A stretch of 64,000 bases of DNA from Tatumella ptyseos ATCC 33301 (GCF_000735525.1 NZ_JMPR01000004.1:248001-312000); one strand, 5' to 3'; shown: positions 29,161 to 41,954, counted from the first letter of the stretch. Made by a program: numbers and translations. The notes: a model not told the origin generated them from the letters alone.

Positions 29161-32100
29161 TCATTTATCAGTCCGGGGTTTGCGGAGTATCTCATGGATT
29201 TGCGGGTCATCCAGGGTTCCGCCAATATGGTAACGCAGCAGGGAGATTTTATTCCATAACGGGGCCAGGGCCTTACTTGCGGCAAACACGGCCGCCCCGA
29301 CCACGGGATTAATGACAAATGCCGTCGCCACACCCACAGACGCTGACAATTCAGGTGCGACACTGGCATTCAGATTGAGCCGACGGCGAACAAAATCCGC
29401 ATTCCCCTGCATCGTGATATCGGCTTCCAACCCGTCAATAAACAGATTATCGGTACGTAATACCCCTTTTTCAATCCAGGCGGTCCCTTTGATCGAGTCA
29501 AAATAGAACCCTTTATTGCTGAAGGTATCTCTGAAATCGAAACGTAATTTACGCAGCAAGGCATCCACACTGACCAGGCGCAACAGCTGTCCGGCTGTCC
29601 CGGTATTGACACTGGTGATATCTCCTTTACCGGTTTCCAGTTTCAGCAGACCACTGAGGGTCGGCAGATCCGGCTGCCAGGGGGCCTTCTGCCAGTGAAG
29701 ATCATAGTCCAGTTTCACTGGTGCGCTCTGCACAGGAGAAGTCACACCGAACCACTGTAATGTCCGGCTGATGTTGTCACTGGTAATTTCCCCCTTCAGA
29801 GAGGTACGGGAATGCGTACCTGACTGATCCCATTCACCGCTGACTTTCAGATGTGTATATGCGGAGTCCAGCAACCCATCAGTAAGCACTAACTTTTCAC
29901 GAGAGGGCGTTAAACGTGCGGAAACTTTTCCGACGTTCTGACCGGCAAACCAGCACTGATGACATTGCAGTTGCAATGCCGGCCATTGTGCAAAACTGTA
30001 TTTCTGTGTCGTGGTCGATGGTGAAGAGATGTTGTTCCCGGCCGGCCACTGTGGATTGTAGTACAGGTAGTCGAGATTCAGTTGCCACGGACGGTTCGGG
30101 TTTATTTGTAACTGGCCCCGAATTTCTTTACCGTTTGCCGTCACCCGTGTCGCACCATCCACACTCCGTGACAGTAATACCGTCAGGTCGTTCCAGTTCT
30201 GGCCACCCAGCGCCAGTGAGGGTGTATGCAGAGTGATATTTCCGGGCAGTTCAAACGGCTCTCCGGACGTTTTCAACGCATTGTTATCAGAATGATTTCC
30301 GCCAAATAACGCCAGCCACTCTTCACCCTGTAGCGCCGGCAGGTTCAGTATCATGGAGGGGGAATCCGGAAGTGCTGGCAGCTTCGTGGTCTGGTCCTGC
30401 CACTGTCCTCTATCCAGCCGGAACTCCGGCTCAAGCAACCAGCGACTGATAAATCTCTGGTCCTTACCGGCGCGGCCACTGAGCAGGAAACTTTTTAAGT
30501 CCCCTTTGACATTAATCTCAAACGGAAATGCACTGCCTGAATCTTTCAAAAGCGGCGATGGTAAGTGACTACTTACATCCTTTGCATCTCCCTGTATCGC
30601 GACCTGATAATCAGCGCCCCCGTGATACGGCAGGCTGATACTGACCTTCCCCTGCCACGGTAATTTCCCGCTCAGTCGTGAGCGCAGTGACGCCGGGAGT
30701 AATTTCAAGGCCGCAGGGTTCCATTGCGACTGCAGTGCAATATTAACCGCAAAGTCTTTTTCCTGCTCACGGGTATTGAACGTGAATTCGACCGGTTGTC
30801 CATACCATTGGGCATGCAGAGTATCACTGTCCAGGGCACCATTCTGATACCGGAACCGGCCGTTCATATTTGTCAGCCGGGTTTTTAGAGGCTTGATATA
30901 GAGACCATTATTGTTCAGTCTGACATCCCCGGTCGCTGTCACCTGTTTGCCATCCAGCGGAATATCCAGGTTGAGATGACCGGCGACGTTTCCCTGGATC
31001 TGTAATTGTGCGAGCGTTGCCGCCAGGGATTTAGCCAGCGGCGTCTGACGGAAATAGTCATGAATGTCCTGGCCGCTCCCACTGACATCGCCGTTGATAA
31101 TTAACTTTTCCTGACGATAGTCAGTGATATCAGCCGTCAGGTTCTCAGCCACCGCGTTACCCAGCCGGGCATGGGCCGCTTTCATCCATAAGCCGTCATT
31201 GACGAAATTCAGGTCAATATCCAGGTGCTGCAGAGCTGGCCAGTCCGGCTGAAAAGCATAGGTGGCGTCACGCAGCGGAACATAGACCTGAAACACTCCG
31301 TCATGGTGACGGAACGGAAAGTTGTGCGGGTTACCGGCAAAAATCAGCGTCGCATTACGGGTTTGTCCCCCTTTGATTGCACCACTCAGATAATCCGTCA
31401 GACCTTTCCCCATCAGATGGTGAGGGAAATATCGCCAGGCATCCCCGGCATCGGTCACGTCCATGCCGGCAAGGATATCCAGACGTGGCTGGCCTCCTTT
31501 TCGCTGCTGATAACGGAAGTTACCTGCCGCTTTCAGCGATCGTGCACTGGCGATCACATTCTCTCCGGACAATAACAGATCACCGTTCCGGGTATCCCAG
31601 CGGAAGGTACCGGTAACGCCCTGCATTTCCAGAGGAGCTTTAAAGGTATCCCCGACCGCCAGATCCTGCGGGCCGGCTGACAGGTTGATTTCTCCCTGGT
31701 CAAAACTGCCGCTGCCTTTGCCGGAAAGATCACTGACGGCAGGCAGCGCTTGTGTCGCCTGCCAGCTCAGGTTGTGCCAGCTGGCGAGAAAGCGGCTCTG
31801 CTGAGGGTACGGTAAGGAAAAGTCGATCGCCAGGCTGTCTATATTCCCTTCAGGCTGCAGAACGCGCCATTGTTCGGCCAGTCCGGGGGCCAGCGGTGCC
31901 AGTAGCGGTACCAGCGGCGCGATCCGTTGTAAATCCAGCCGGGTCGCCCGCAGACGAATTTCGGAGGTCTCTGCTGCGCGCAGTAAATTATTCTGTTCCG
32001 GTTGCCAGTAGAAGGAGAGTGAGCCTTGCGGCCAGGGAATGTCGTCTGTTGCAAGCCCGGTCCGCGGAATAGTCAGCGCCCAGCCTTTACCTGTACGGAA

Positions 32101-32967
32101 CAGATGTGCGGTAAGATTATCGACAGTAAGCTGGTGCGGATCCTGACCTGCCTGCCAGCGGGCAGTGCCTTTGGTGAGTAACAGATCCCCGGAGTCCGGC
32201 ACCCCGGCTTTCAGGTTGACCCAGGCCTTCAGGCTGAAATCGGCAGTACGGAGTGTGGTGTTATCTTTCATCCAGCGCCCCAGCCAGGGTTTCGCATCGA
32301 CGCTATCTGCCTGTAACCAGACTCTGCCGGTATCAATCATGCCGTTAAGATCGTTCAGGTCCAGCCTGACCTGAACGACGCCATGCTGGCCAGTGATACT
32401 GCTCAGGCTGACTTCACCTTCAGCACGATGACGTTTACCCTCATTAAACCAGGTCAGTTGCGGGATAGCTAAGTGAACCTGCTGTCCTGACAGCGACGGG
32501 AAGCTTATCTGGCTGTCCCGCAAAATAAAGTGGTCAAAGCGGTGGAGAAAGAGATTTTCTACCTGGCCGAGGCCCAGCGACTGACGGGATCCGGAAGAAG
32601 ACCGGGGTAAGGTACGGGTCGACAGCTGTAATTGCCAGAAGGTCAGATCGCGGAACTGTAACCGGGCGTGCAGTAATGACTGCCAGACGTCCAGCGCCAG
32701 CCGGACATGGAAAACCCCGAGGGTCGTACCGTCGCCAAGGGTACTTTGCAGACCGCGGATCTCAACCACCGGGCCAAAATTCTCCCAGCGACCGGTGAGT
32801 TCATCAGCATGGAGGGAGGTGCCACTCAGAGAAGAGACCGCCGACAGAATTTCTGTACGGTACTCATTCATATGCGGCATCAGGAGTCGTAATCCACTGA
32901 TAAGCAGAGCAACGATAACGATAAGCGTAGCGGCTATCAGCGACAAGATCCCGGGCAAACGCCTCAC
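29161..32967 (-). CDS. yhdP: AsmA-family phospholipid transport protein YhdP
   Basis: The product is very large, 1268 residues (E. coli 1266). One N-terminal membrane segment (about residues 7-29) anchors it in the inner membrane. The rest is a long periplasmic beta-rich groove of the AsmA/DUF3971 type, with the conserved C-terminal AsmA2 region (FYFDSIKGTAWIEKGVLRTD, MQGNADFVRRRLNL). With TamB and YdbH it carries phospholipids to the outer membrane. It stands between rng and tldD as in other Enterobacterales. Confidence 0.96.
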   Translation of the reverse strand: MRRLPGILSLIAATLIVIVALLISGLRLLMPHMNEYRTEILSAVSSLSGTSLHADELTGRWENFGPVVEIRGLQSTLGDGTTLGVFHVRLALDVWQSLLHARLQFRDLTFWQLQLSTRTLPRSSSGSRQSLGLGQVENLFLHRFDHFILRDSQISFPSLSGQQVHLAIPQLTWFNEGKRHRAEGEVSLSSITGQHGVVQVRLDLNDLNGMIDTGRVWLQADSVDAKPWLGRWMKDNTTLRTADFSLKAWVNLKAGVPDSGDLLLTKGTARWQAGQDPHQLTVDNLTAHLFRTGKGWALTIPRTGLATDDIPWPQGSLSFYWQPEQNNLLRAAETSEIRLRATRLDLQRIAPLVPLLAPLAPGLAEQWRVLQPEGNIDSLAIDFSLPYPQQSRFLASWHNLSWQATQALPAVSDLSGKGSGSFDQGEINLSAGPQDLAVGDTFKAPLEMQGVTGTFRWDTRNGDLLLSGENVIASARSLKAAGNFRYQQRKGGQPRLDILAGMDVTDAGDAWRYFPHHLMGKGLTDYLSGAIKGGQTRNATLIFAGNPHNFPFRHHDGVFQVYVPLRDATYAFQPDWPALQHLDIDLNFVNDGLWMKAAHARLGNAVAENLTADITDYRQEKLIINGDVSGSGQDIHDYFRQTPLAKSLAATLAQLQIQGNVAGHLNLDIPLDGKQVTATGDVRLNNNGLYIKPLKTRLTNMNGRFRYQNGALDSDTLHAQWYGQPVEFTFNTREQEKDFAVNIALQSQWNPAALKLLPASLRSRLSGKLPWQGKVSISLPYHGGADYQVAIQGDAKDVSSHLPSPLLKDSGSAFPFEINVKGDLKSFLLSGRAGKDQRFISRWLLEPEFRLDRGQWQDQTTKLPALPDSPSMILNLPALQGEEWLALFGGNHSDNNALKTSGEPFELPGNITLHTPSLALGGQNWNDLTVLLSRSVDGATRVTANGKEIRGQLQINPNRPWQLNLDYLYYNPQWPAGNNISSPSTTTQKYSFAQWPALQLQCHQCWFAGQNVGKVSARLTPSREKLVLTDGLLDSAYTHLKVSGEWDQSGTHSRTSLKGEITSDNISRTLQWFGVTSPVQSAPVKLDYDLHWQKAPWQPDLPTLSGLLKLETGKGDITSVNTGTAGQLLRLVSVDALLRKLRFDFRDTFSNKGFYFDSIKGTAWIEKGVLRTDNLFIDGLEADITMQGNADFVRRRLNLNASVAPELSASVGVATAFVINPVVGAAVFAASKALAPLWNKISLLRYHIGGTLDDPQIHEILRKPRTDK

Positions 32968-33105
32968 ACACTTCTCCTTGATTAATTCAGTAATAACCCC
33001 GGTAGGGCAAGCCGGTGCCAGCAGTAAAAGCTCTGATGCATATTATAGCTGAACCCGGGATCATCATCCTGATAATCCTCCGGGTACAGCGACAGGGGTA
33101 AGTCC

Positions 33106-34575
33106 TTACATCATGACCACATCAAATTGTTCCTGGATATATAACGGCTCAGCATGGATTTTTACCTGCTTACCGATGAATATTTCCAGTTCGGCCAGTG
33201 CGTGGGATTCTTCTCCTTTGAGAGCATCTCCCACGGCCTGCGAGGTATACACCAGAAAGCTGTCAGTATCATAGGCGTGATGCACGCGCACAATCTCACG
33301 CATAATCTCATAACAAACGGTTTCAACGGTTTTTACTGTTCCGCGTCCGCTACAGGTAGGACAACCGCCGCACAGCACATGTTCCAGACTTTCACGGGTT
33401 CGCTTACGGGTCATTTCCACCAGCCCCAACGCCGAAAAGCCATGGATCCCGGTTTTCACCCGATCTTTACTTAATACATTTTCCAGAGAGTGTAAAACAC
33501 GACGGCGGTGGTCATCATTCGCCATATCAATAAAGTCGATGATGATGATCCCCCCGAGGTTACGTAATCTCAGCTGGCGGGCAATCGCCTGGGTCGCTTC
33601 AATATTGGTATTGAAAATCGTCTCATCCAGGTTTCTGTGACCAACAAAGGCCCCGGTATTGATATCAATGGTGGTCATTGCTTCCGTCTGATCGATGATC
33701 AGATAGCCGCCAGACTTGAGTTCGACCTTACGGTCGAGCGCCCGCTGAATTTCGTTTTCAACGTCGAATAGATCAAAAATTGGCTGTTTGCCGGTATAGA
33801 GCTCAAGTTTTTGTGTCATTTCCGGCATATATTCTGCCGTGAACCCGAGCAGCAATTCATAGGTCTGACGGGAATCTATCCGGATGCGATCTAATTCTGC
33901 TTCCACAAAATCGCGTAGTACCCGCTGTGCCAGTGCCAGCTCACCATATAACAGCGAGCGTGTCTGATGACGTTTTTTACGCTCTGAGACTTTGCCCCAA
34001 AGCCGTTTCAGAAATGCGGCATCCTGTGCCAGTTCAGTTTCACCGATACCTTCGGCAGCAGTACGAATAATAAATCCGCCATTTTCGTCACAGTAATCTG
34101 CAACGACTTTTTTCAGCCGGTTCCGTTCTTTTTCACTTTCAATACGCTGGGAAACGCCCACATGCGAGGCTCCCGGCATAAAAACCAGATAACGGGAAGG
34201 TAACGTAATATCGGTGGTCAGTCTGGCGCCCTTGGTCCCCAAAGGATCTTTCACCACCTGAACCATCAGATCCTGGCCCTGACGGACCAGTTCAGCGATA
34301 TCACGGACATGGAATTTCTTTTGTTCATCCCCCGCCACACATTCAGTATGAGGGACAATATCAGAGGCGTGAAGGAATGCAGCCTTATCCAGACCAATAT
34401 CGACGAAAGCAGCCTGCATACCGGGCAAGACACGGCTGACCCGGCCTTTATAAATGTTACCGGCAATGCCCCGTCTGGACTCTCTTTCGATATGGATCTC
34501 TTGCAGGATCCCGCCATCAATATAGGCGACACGGGTTTCAGAAGGGGTGACATTCACAAGTAATTCAGTGGTCAT
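33106..34575 (-). CDS. rng: Ribonuclease G
   Basis: The product has 489 residues, the same as E. coli RNase G, an endonuclease that matures the 5' end of 16S rRNA and turns over some mRNAs. An S1 RNA-binding domain lies at about residues 35-130. The catalytic DNase I-like domain holds the metal-binding aspartates ([11 protein letters not shown] and [10 protein letters not shown]). The zinc-link cysteines CGGCPTC occur near residue 405. It lacks the long C-terminal scaffold of RNase E. Its start overlaps the maf 3' end by 11 bases. Confidence 0.98.
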   Translation of the reverse strand: MTTELLVNVTPSETRVAYIDGGILQEIHIERESRRGIAGNIYKGRVSRVLPGMQAAFVDIGLDKAAFLHASDIVPHTECVAGDEQKKFHVRDIAELVRQGQDLMVQVVKDPLGTKGARLTTDITLPSRYLVFMPGASHVGVSQRIESEKERNRLKKVVADYCDENGGFIIRTAAEGIGETELAQDAAFLKRLWGKVSERKKRHQTRSLLYGELALAQRVLRDFVEAELDRIRIDSRQTYELLLGFTAEYMPEMTQKLELYTGKQPIFDLFDVENEIQRALDRKVELKSGGYLIIDQTEAMTTIDINTGAFVGHRNLDETIFNTNIEATQAIARQLRLRNLGGIIIIDFIDMANDDHRRRVLHSLENVLSKDRVKTGIHGFSALGLVEMTRKRTRESLEHVLCGGCPTCSGRGTVKTVETVCYEIMREIVRVHHAYDTDSFLVYTSQAVGDALKGEESHALAELEIFIGKQVKIHAEPLYIQEQFDVVMM

Positions 34576-35158
34576 ACTGCTCCTTTTCCGCCGTTAACAC
34601 CTGTAACCGGGCGAGCAGCTCTTCTGTTTCAACCAGCGGGAGTCCGACGACAGCATAGAAGCTGCCATCAATACGACGAACAAAACGCCCGCCTTTTCCC
34701 TGGATCCCGTAAGCACCGGCTTTGTCCATAGGTTCACCGCTGGCAATATAACTCTCAATATCGGCAGAACTCAGCTCACGGAAGGTGACATGGGTAATAA
34801 CATTTTCGGTGACGGTTCCCTTACGGCTTGCCACCGTCACCGCGGTCATTACCTGATGCGTTTTTCCTGACAGCGTTGTCAGCATCTGCCGTGCATGCGC
34901 TTCATTGGCAGGTTTTTCAAGGACCTCGCCGTCAGCAACCACAATCGTATCCGCACCGATCACCGGTAAATCGGTCGGTGCGATACGCACACCTGCCAGT
35001 GCTTTATCTAACGACAGGCGGCAAACATACGCTTCTGCCGTCTCGCCCGGGTGTCTGGACTCTTCGACCGTCGTTATCAGACGTTCAAAACGCAATCCTG
35101 CCTGAGCGAGTAATTCCTGTCGGCGGGGTGAACCGGAAGCCAGATATAAGTCGGGCAT
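34565..35158 (-). CDS. Maf-like nucleoside triphosphate pyrophosphatase (dTTP/UTP)
   Basis: The product has 197 residues (E. coli YhdE 197), a house-cleaning enzyme that hydrolyses dTTP, UTP and modified relatives to the monophosphate. The Maf signature [11 protein letters not shown] lies at residues 6-16, and GADTIV and [13 protein letters not shown] follow. I use ATG 35158 because AAGGA precedes it and [11 protein letters not shown] fits the family; the frame is open 60 bases further upstream inside mreD. It is cotranscribed with mreBCD and rng. The E. coli gene is yhdE (maf-1). Confidence 0.96.
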   Translation of the reverse strand: MPDLYLASGSPRRQELLAQAGLRFERLITTVEESRHPGETAEAYVCRLSLDKALAGVRIAPTDLPVIGADTIVVADGEVLEKPANEAHARQMLTTLSGKTHQVMTAVTVASRKGTVTENVITHVTFRELSSADIESYIASGEPMDKAGAYGIQGKGGRFVRRIDGSFYAVVGLPLVETEELLARLQVLTAEKEQYDH

Positions 35159-35166
35159 AATCATCC

Positions 35167-35658
35167 TTACTGAATGGCAAACTGATGACGAATTTTCCGC
35201 ATCAGCAAATACAGCCACGGCCAGAGAATACCATTAACGATACCGCCCCAGAAAATCTCCGGCCGGAAAGAGACATCGCTGACCATAAATTCTGCCCAGA
35301 ATACCACCACATCAACAAAAAGTGATAAGACGGTCACCATGCAAGCTTGCTGCCACAGGGCAAGATTGCGGAACAGTTGAAATTTATAAGCCACCAGATA
35401 AGCCACCAGGCTGAGTGCCAGTGCCCGCACTCCCAGTGTAGACCCGACGATCAGATCCATTACCGCCCCAAGGAAAAAAGCAGTACCGACATTGACCCTA
35501 TGCGGTAAAGCCAATACCCAGTACAGCAGGATCAGCAATAGCCAGGAAGGCCGGAACATATAAAACTGATCCGGCCATGGCATGACTTCAAGGATAAGAG
35601 CTACCAGAAAGGATAACCAGATAATCCAACGCCCCTGACTCCTGTAATGACTAGTCAA
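35167..35658 (-). CDS. mreD: Rod shape-determining protein MreD
   Basis: The product has 163 residues (E. coli 162), an integral inner-membrane protein with about five hydrophobic segments. Together with MreC and RodA-PBP2 it forms the elongasome that keeps rods cylindrical. The opening [23 protein letters not shown] and the end [13 protein letters not shown] are conserved. The start overlaps the mreC stop in an ATGA. Confidence 0.97.
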   Translation of the reverse strand: MTSHYRSQGRWIIWLSFLVALILEVMPWPDQFYMFRPSWLLLILLYWVLALPHRVNVGTAFFLGAVMDLIVGSTLGVRALALSLVAYLVAYKFQLFRNLALWQQACMVTVLSLFVDVVVFWAEFMVSDVSFRPEIFWGGIVNGILWPWLYLLMRKIRHQFAIQ

Positions 35659-36641
35659 GGACGTTCTCCATGAGCAGAAGACGTGGGGGCAGCGGGGTCG
35701 TTATTCCCCTCTACCCGACCGGCCTCGCCTGCTGGCGGTAAAACCTGTGGCATCACCTGCATGAGTCGTTCATCAGCGGCCTGATGTACGGCTTCGGGTG
35801 AAATATGGGTGCCGTCAGTCGTATTACTGTTCCAGAGAAGCAGAAGATAACGCAGGCGTTGTAAACCCGCTGCAGGTTTCGCCTGAATAATTGTCGCTGC
35901 ACTACGGGTATCTACAGACACCGAAGAAACCACACCTACCGGATAGCCTTCCGGAAAACGCCCCCCCAAACCGGAACTGACCAGCACATCGCCGACCCGG
36001 ATATCCGGATTGCCGGAGATATTTTCCAGCTGCAGATTTTCAGCACATCCGGCACCTGAAGCTATGGCGCGGACATCGTTACGCAATACCTGCACGGGTA
36101 ATGCATGGGAGGCATCACAAATCAGCATGACGCGACTGGTAAATTTCCCCACAGAGACCACCTGACCCACCACGCCTTTTTCGCTGATCACCGGCTGCCC
36201 TTCATAGACGCCATTATCGCTGCCACGATCAATGATGACCTGATCACTGTAAGGATCTGCCCCCGCAGAGATTACCTGAGTAATCATTTTACGTTCACCG
36301 GGACGTAACGGTGACCCCAGTAATTCCCGCAAGCGAATATTTTCCTGCTTGTACTGTCCCAACAGCAACAACTGACTCTCTTTCAGCATCAGTTCACGGC
36401 GCAATGCCGTATTCTGCTGTTCCAGCATTTTCCGCGACGCAAATGTTTCAGCAGCACTATCCAGAAAGCGTCCGGGTCCATCTGCCAGAAAGTAAAACGG
36501 GCTTACAGAAGTATCCAGGTAGCTACGGATCTCGCGGAAAGCTCCCAGACGACTATCGGCAATGATAATGGCTATCGCGGCAACCACTGCTAAAACTAAG
36601 CGTAACTGCAGAGACGGACCTCTGCGAAAAATCGGCTTCAT
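35655..36641 (-). CDS. mreC: Cell shape-determining protein MreC
   Basis: The product has 328 residues, shorter than the E. coli protein (367) because the proline/alanine-rich C-terminal tail is reduced. One membrane segment (about residues 16-32), a coiled coil (about 60-105) and a two-barrel periplasmic domain follow, the last with [13 protein letters not shown] and [19 protein letters not shown] start at ATG 36641 ([12 protein letters not shown]) with AGGA upstream; the 17 codons before it are not conserved. It follows mreB. Confidence 0.97.
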   Translation of the reverse strand: MKPIFRRGPSLQLRLVLAVVAAIAIIIADSRLGAFREIRSYLDTSVSPFYFLADGPGRFLDSAAETFASRKMLEQQNTALRRELMLKESQLLLLGQYKQENIRLRELLGSPLRPGERKMITQVISAGADPYSDQVIIDRGSDNGVYEGQPVISEKGVVGQVVSVGKFTSRVMLICDASHALPVQVLRNDVRAIASGAGCAENLQLENISGNPDIRVGDVLVSSGLGGRFPEGYPVGVVSSVSVDTRSAATIIQAKPAAGLQRLRYLLLLWNSNTTDGTHISPEAVHQAADERLMQVMPQVLPPAGEAGRVEGNNDPAAPTSSAHGERP

Positions 36642-36668
36642 AAATCCTGCGTGTTCCTCAACAAATAT

Positions 36669-36699
36669 TAAGGGAGTGCGTTTAGCCTGCACTCCCTTA
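36669..36699 (-). terminator. Stem-loop in the mreB-mreC gap (possible attenuator)
   Basis: TAAGGGAGTGC and its exact inverse form an 11-bp stem with a nine-base loop about 90 bases after the mreB stop. On the minus strand AATATTTG follows, only partly T-rich. It may lower mreCD transcription relative to mreB, whose product is needed in larger amounts. Confidence 0.55.
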
Positions 36700-36786
36700 G
36701 GCTGGACACGTCATCATTGGGTGTTCAGACAGCAATATCCGGCTATTCAGCGTAGCCGGTAAAAAGCTCAGGGTACGGCCGGACTA

Positions 36787-38186
<1,400 letters not shown>

Positions 38187-40097
38187 TTATGCCGGTAAGG
38201 GTGGCGCAATAAAATCGCCTTGTCCACCGCTAACACCTAAATTAATCAGCATCATCCACTCTTCACGCGTTCTGACACCGGTAGCGAATACTAACGTTGA
38301 TACCGCATGACAACTCTCAACCAGGCTACTCACCAGTAATTGATTCTCCGGACAGCGTTCAATATTGCGTACCAGTCCGCTATCCAGTTTGATGACCTCT
38401 GCTTTAATCCGTGACAGATAGGCACTACTGACCAGGGTCTGACCCGCCTGACTGATAATAATCCGGCAACCGAAGGCCCGCAGGTCATGCAATACGGTAA
38501 ATAACCGGTCGATGTGTTGACACACATCTGCCTCAGCAAGTTCAAATAAAAAATTTTTTCTTTTAGAGCGAGGTATCTGTAATAGCATTTTGTAGAGCCA
38601 TTTCGCAAAAGGGCGTTGTAACAAGGCATCTATCGTTAACGGAAACGACCAGTCGCCCGTCCCGCTTTCTGCTGCCAGCAAAAACCCCCGGGTCAGAAAC
38701 TGGCGATCCCAGAGTGCAGCCATTCCTATATCACAGACCACTGGCATATATTCTGCGGGCAGAATGGATTGATCCTTATCCTTAATACGCCCCTGTAATA
38801 CCCGGTGATGTATCTGCCCTTGCCAGTCAGTGACTGCTTTTTGCAGGAGTAACGGGCCACCTCGCTGATAGGTACTTTCCAGTAAGGTCCGCCAGCGAAC
38901 ACTGCCACGGTCCGGCTTCAGGTGAGGGCTTTCTTCTATTGCCCAGTTATTGCTGCCAAGAAGCGTCGCCCTGCGCATTGCCAGATCCAGCCGCTCCATC
39001 ACCTGTGCCATACTCTGGCCACGCTGCCAGTCACTGATCGCAATATGCACAAAATCGTCTTTATTATAGACTCCGAACGGTGCAGAGGCTTCCGCGGCAG
39101 TCACCAGTTTTGCCGCGATCCCCTCGGCTTCTTTGAGCGATCGATGAGGCAATAACACGGTGAAATCATTCTGAAAATACCGGGCCAGCAATGCCCCGGG
39201 GTAACAACTGATCAGCGCTGACACACTATGAACAAACTCAAACAGCCGCTGATTATTTCGCTCTGCTTCATTCGCTGCCGAAACCCCCTCTGTCCCGGTG
39301 AAGCGAAGCATCATAATACAGCCATGCTCTGCGGCCTCTTCCTGCGGATCAAGTAAAGTGGCGAAACGACTGTTAAAGAAAAGGCGGTTATTAAGCCCGC
39401 TTTCGGTATCCAGCGACGCAAATTCACGGATCAGGGTATCTATCCGCACACGTTGAACCCCGGCCTGTTCTATCTCCTGTAAAAGTGTATCAATCGCCTG
39501 ACTCACTTTCGGCGGCCACTCAGTTATCTCAGGAGTTAATGCTTTAGTGCGATCACCCAGTAAAATCCGCTGACTTCTGGCTTCCAGTAACCCCATCCCT
39601 GAAGACTGCCGATCCAGCCAGAAATGCAGCAACAATAAGAGCGCAGACATCACCAGTACAACGACCCCCATGACGATAAAAGTAGAAATGCCGGCAAACG
39701 ACACAAGCCAGGTCTGGACAGGGTTCAGGATAGTAATACGTAACGTCAGGGAAGGATGGTGCAGTAACCCGGTGGAAAAATGGTAAAAATGGTTGGGGGT
39801 AGCTTCAACCAGTGGGAACTCATGACGGGAAAGATTAATGACAGCATGTTTTCCGTCATATAATTCAAGTCGCTCAATATTGACAACCGGCATCACTCCA
39901 CGCAGCCATCGTGTCATTTCCGAAGGGGGGCGAACAAAAAGCGCCTGATCAATAGAAGTCGCAAGCGTGTTAAACTGATGCTCAATACGCTGTTTATTGA
40001 GCCAGAGAAAACTGGCGATACAGCCGAATAACATCAATAACATCGCCAGCATACTGACAAAAGTAATGAGTGCGGTAAGCCGTGTCGTTGAACGCAT
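38187..40097 (-). CDS. csrD: RNase E specificity factor CsrD
   Basis: The product has 636 residues (E. coli 646). It targets the sRNAs CsrB and CsrC for RNase E decay and so raises free CsrA. Two membrane segments (about residues 8-30 and 125-150) enclose a periplasmic loop and are followed by a HAMP-like coil. A degenerate GGDEF domain (ARYFQNDFTVLLPHRSLKEAEG) and a degenerate EAL domain (ELAEADVCQHIDRL) come next, neither with catalytic residues, as is normal for CsrD. I chose ATG 40097 (MRSTTRLTALITF), with GGGAG upstream. It diverges more from E. coli than its neighbours do. msrP lies divergently. Confidence 0.95.
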   Translation of the reverse strand: MRSTTRLTALITFVSMLAMLLMLFGCIASFLWLNKQRIEHQFNTLATSIDQALFVRPPSEMTRWLRGVMPVVNIERLELYDGKHAVINLSRHEFPLVEATPNHFYHFSTGLLHHPSLTLRITILNPVQTWLVSFAGISTFIVMGVVVLVMSALLLLLHFWLDRQSSGMGLLEARSQRILLGDRTKALTPEITEWPPKVSQAIDTLLQEIEQAGVQRVRIDTLIREFASLDTESGLNNRLFFNSRFATLLDPQEEAAEHGCIMMLRFTGTEGVSAANEAERNNQRLFEFVHSVSALISCYPGALLARYFQNDFTVLLPHRSLKEAEGIAAKLVTAAEASAPFGVYNKDDFVHIAISDWQRGQSMAQVMERLDLAMRRATLLGSNNWAIEESPHLKPDRGSVRWRTLLESTYQRGGPLLLQKAVTDWQGQIHHRVLQGRIKDKDQSILPAEYMPVVCDIGMAALWDRQFLTRGFLLAAESGTGDWSFPLTIDALLQRPFAKWLYKMLLQIPRSKRKNFLFELAEADVCQHIDRLFTVLHDLRAFGCRIIISQAGQTLVSSAYLSRIKAEVIKLDSGLVRNIERCPENQLLVSSLVESCHAVSTLVFATGVRTREEWMMLINLGVSGGQGDFIAPPLPA

Positions 40098-40335
40098 CCC
40101 TGTGCTCCCGGTGACTGAAACCGATCCAGAATAAGATAATATCAGCATCCCGCTGACCGTTGAGCGAAAATAACACAAGCCTTTCCTCTCTGCAGTGATA
40201 ACTCATGGCAAACACATTTCTTTACGTTCCCGCCTTCCCCGCGCAGAAAAATCGCTGGCTATACTTGGTACTCTGTCGGCAGAAAGCTGGCCACCCTGTA
40301 ACCCCGCACCGATGCCACCCGGAAGGGCCCTGAAC

Positions 40336-41340
40336 ATGAATAAACCGTTTAAAGAATCAGACGTAACTCCGGAGCAGGTATTCTTCTGTTCACGCCGGAA
40401 ACTGCTTAAGCTGCTGGGGATCAGTAGTGCTGCCTTGTCTCTCCCTGTGACCGCCAATGCCGGTATTGCTGACTGGTTTGGAGGTTCGTCTTCCGAACCT
40501 CCGCTGGCCTCACCTCCCCGGCCGATCGATTTTACGTCCCCGGCCATGTGGCAGGCAAAGTTAACCCTGACCCCGGAACAGAAAGTCACCGGTTATAATA
40601 ATTTTTATGAGTTCGGGATGGATAAAGCCGATCCTGCCGCTAATGCCCGGCAGTTTAAAACCTCGCCCTGGAATATCACGATTGACGGCGAGGTTGAGCA
40701 CCCGATGACGCTGGATATGGACGATATTTTCAAAAAATTCCCGATGGAACAGCGTATCTATCGCATGCGTTGTGTCGAGGCGTGGTCAATGGTGGTGCCG
40801 TGGATAGGATTTAGTCTGGCATCATTGCTGAAGATGGCGGCCCCTACCAGTAACGCACGCTATGTTGCCTTTCAGACTCTGTATGACCCACAGCAAATGC
40901 CCGGACAGCAGGACGGGCTGAACAGTGCCGGACTACAGTACCCTTATGTCGAGGGGCTGCGTCTTGATGAAGCGATGAACCCTCTGACGCTGATGACGAC
41001 CGGAGTCTATGGCAAAACATTACCGCCGCAAAATGGTGCCCCCTTGCGCCTGATCGTGCCGTGGAAATATGGCTTCAAAGGGATTAAATCCATTGTAAAA
41101 ATCAGCCTGACCCGGGAACAGCCTCCTTCAACCTGGAATCTGATGGCCCCGGACGAATATGGTTTTTATGCCAATGTGAACCCGCATGTGGATCATCCTC
41201 GCTGGTCACAGGCGACAGAACGATTTATCGGCCCCGGCGGGTTGTTCGATGTGACCCGGCAGCCCACACTGATGTTTAACGGTTACGGGGAGCAGGTCGC
41301 TTCGATGTATAAGGGGATGGATTTACGGAGATATTTTTAA
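40336..41340 (+). CDS. msrP: Protein-methionine-sulfoxide reductase catalytic subunit MsrP
   Basis: The product has 334 residues, the E. coli length, a periplasmic molybdopterin enzyme that repairs oxidised methionines in envelope proteins. The twin-arginine signal [10 protein letters not shown] (R20, R21) sends it through Tat, and cleavage is likely near ANA. The molybdenum-ligand cysteine is C146 in [15 protein letters not shown]. The start at 40336 ([17 protein letters not shown]) follows GGAAGGG; the frame is open 141 bases further upstream but that part is not conserved. msrQ overlaps its stop by one base. Confidence 0.97.
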   Translation: MNKPFKESDVTPEQVFFCSRRKLLKLLGISSAALSLPVTANAGIADWFGGSSSEPPLASPPRPIDFTSPAMWQAKLTLTPEQKVTGYNNFYEFGMDKADPAANARQFKTSPWNITIDGEVEHPMTLDMDDIFKKFPMEQRIYRMRCVEAWSMVVPWIGFSLASLLKMAAPTSNARYVAFQTLYDPQQMPGQQDGLNSAGLQYPYVEGLRLDEAMNPLTLMTTGVYGKTLPPQNGAPLRLIVPWKYGFKGIKSIVKISLTREQPPSTWNLMAPDEYGFYANVNPHVDHPRWSQATERFIGPGGLFDVTRQPTLMFNGYGEQVASMYKGMDLRRYF

Positions 41341-41954
41341 TGGCCATCCGCGGAAATTCCGGAGCGGTACCGGTTATCCTGCTGAAATGTCTGCTGCATC
41401 TGGCCGCCTTTACGCCGTTTGTCTATCTGGTTTTTTCGGTCCGTAGCGGCGGGTTCAGTGCCGACCCGGCCAAAGATATACAACATTTTACCGGCCTCGT
41501 CGGGCTAAAGTTACTGATGGCAACCTTGCTGGTGAGCCCGCTGGCAAAAGGGTTACGCCTTCCTCCGTTACTACGATGCCGCCGGCTGCTGGGAATATGG
41601 TGTTTCACCTGGGCCACCTTACACCTGCTGAGTTATTATTTTCTGGAGCTGGGGGTGGGTAATCTGTCTTTACTGGGACAGGAAATCGTCCGACGGCCCT
41701 ATCTGACATTGGGTATGATCAGTTGGGTGCTACTTTTCCTGCTGGCGATAACCTCTTTCCGACGCGTGCAAATACGCGCAGGTCAGCGCTGGCAAAAACT
41801 GCATAACAGCATCTATCTGCTGGCGATATTGATCCCCGTCCATTACTTATGGTCGGTAAAAGCTTACTCCCTGCAACCCTTTCTCTGGCTGGCTTTCGCC
41901 GTAATATTGTGTGCACTTCGCCTGAAAAAATTGTGGCGTAAAGCCGATTTATAA
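41340..41954 (+). CDS. msrQ: Heme-binding membrane subunit MsrQ
   Basis: The product has 204 residues, an inner-membrane b-type heme protein of the ferric-reductase-like family with about six membrane segments. It passes electrons from the quinone pool to MsrP. Histidines for heme lie in [29 protein letters not shown] and near the N-terminus (CLLHLAAF). It starts inside the msrP stop (TAATG), so translation is coupled. In E. coli msrPQ is elsewhere; in several other Enterobacterales it lies here next to aroQ. Confidence 0.96.
   Translation: MAIRGNSGAVPVILLKCLLHLAAFTPFVYLVFSVRSGGFSADPAKDIQHFTGLVGLKLLMATLLVSPLAKGLRLPPLLRCRRLLGIWCFTWATLHLLSYYFLELGVGNLSLLGQEIVRRPYLTLGMISWVLLFLLAITSFRRVQIRAGQRWQKLHNSIYLLAILIPVHYLWSVKAYSLQPFLWLAFAVILCALRLKKLWRKADL

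Noticed and set aside
38187-40097. CsrD as an active cyclic-di-GMP enzyme.
   Set aside because: Both the GGDEF-like and EAL-like motifs are degenerate, as is normal for CsrD, and its position next to mreB supports the CsrD assignment.
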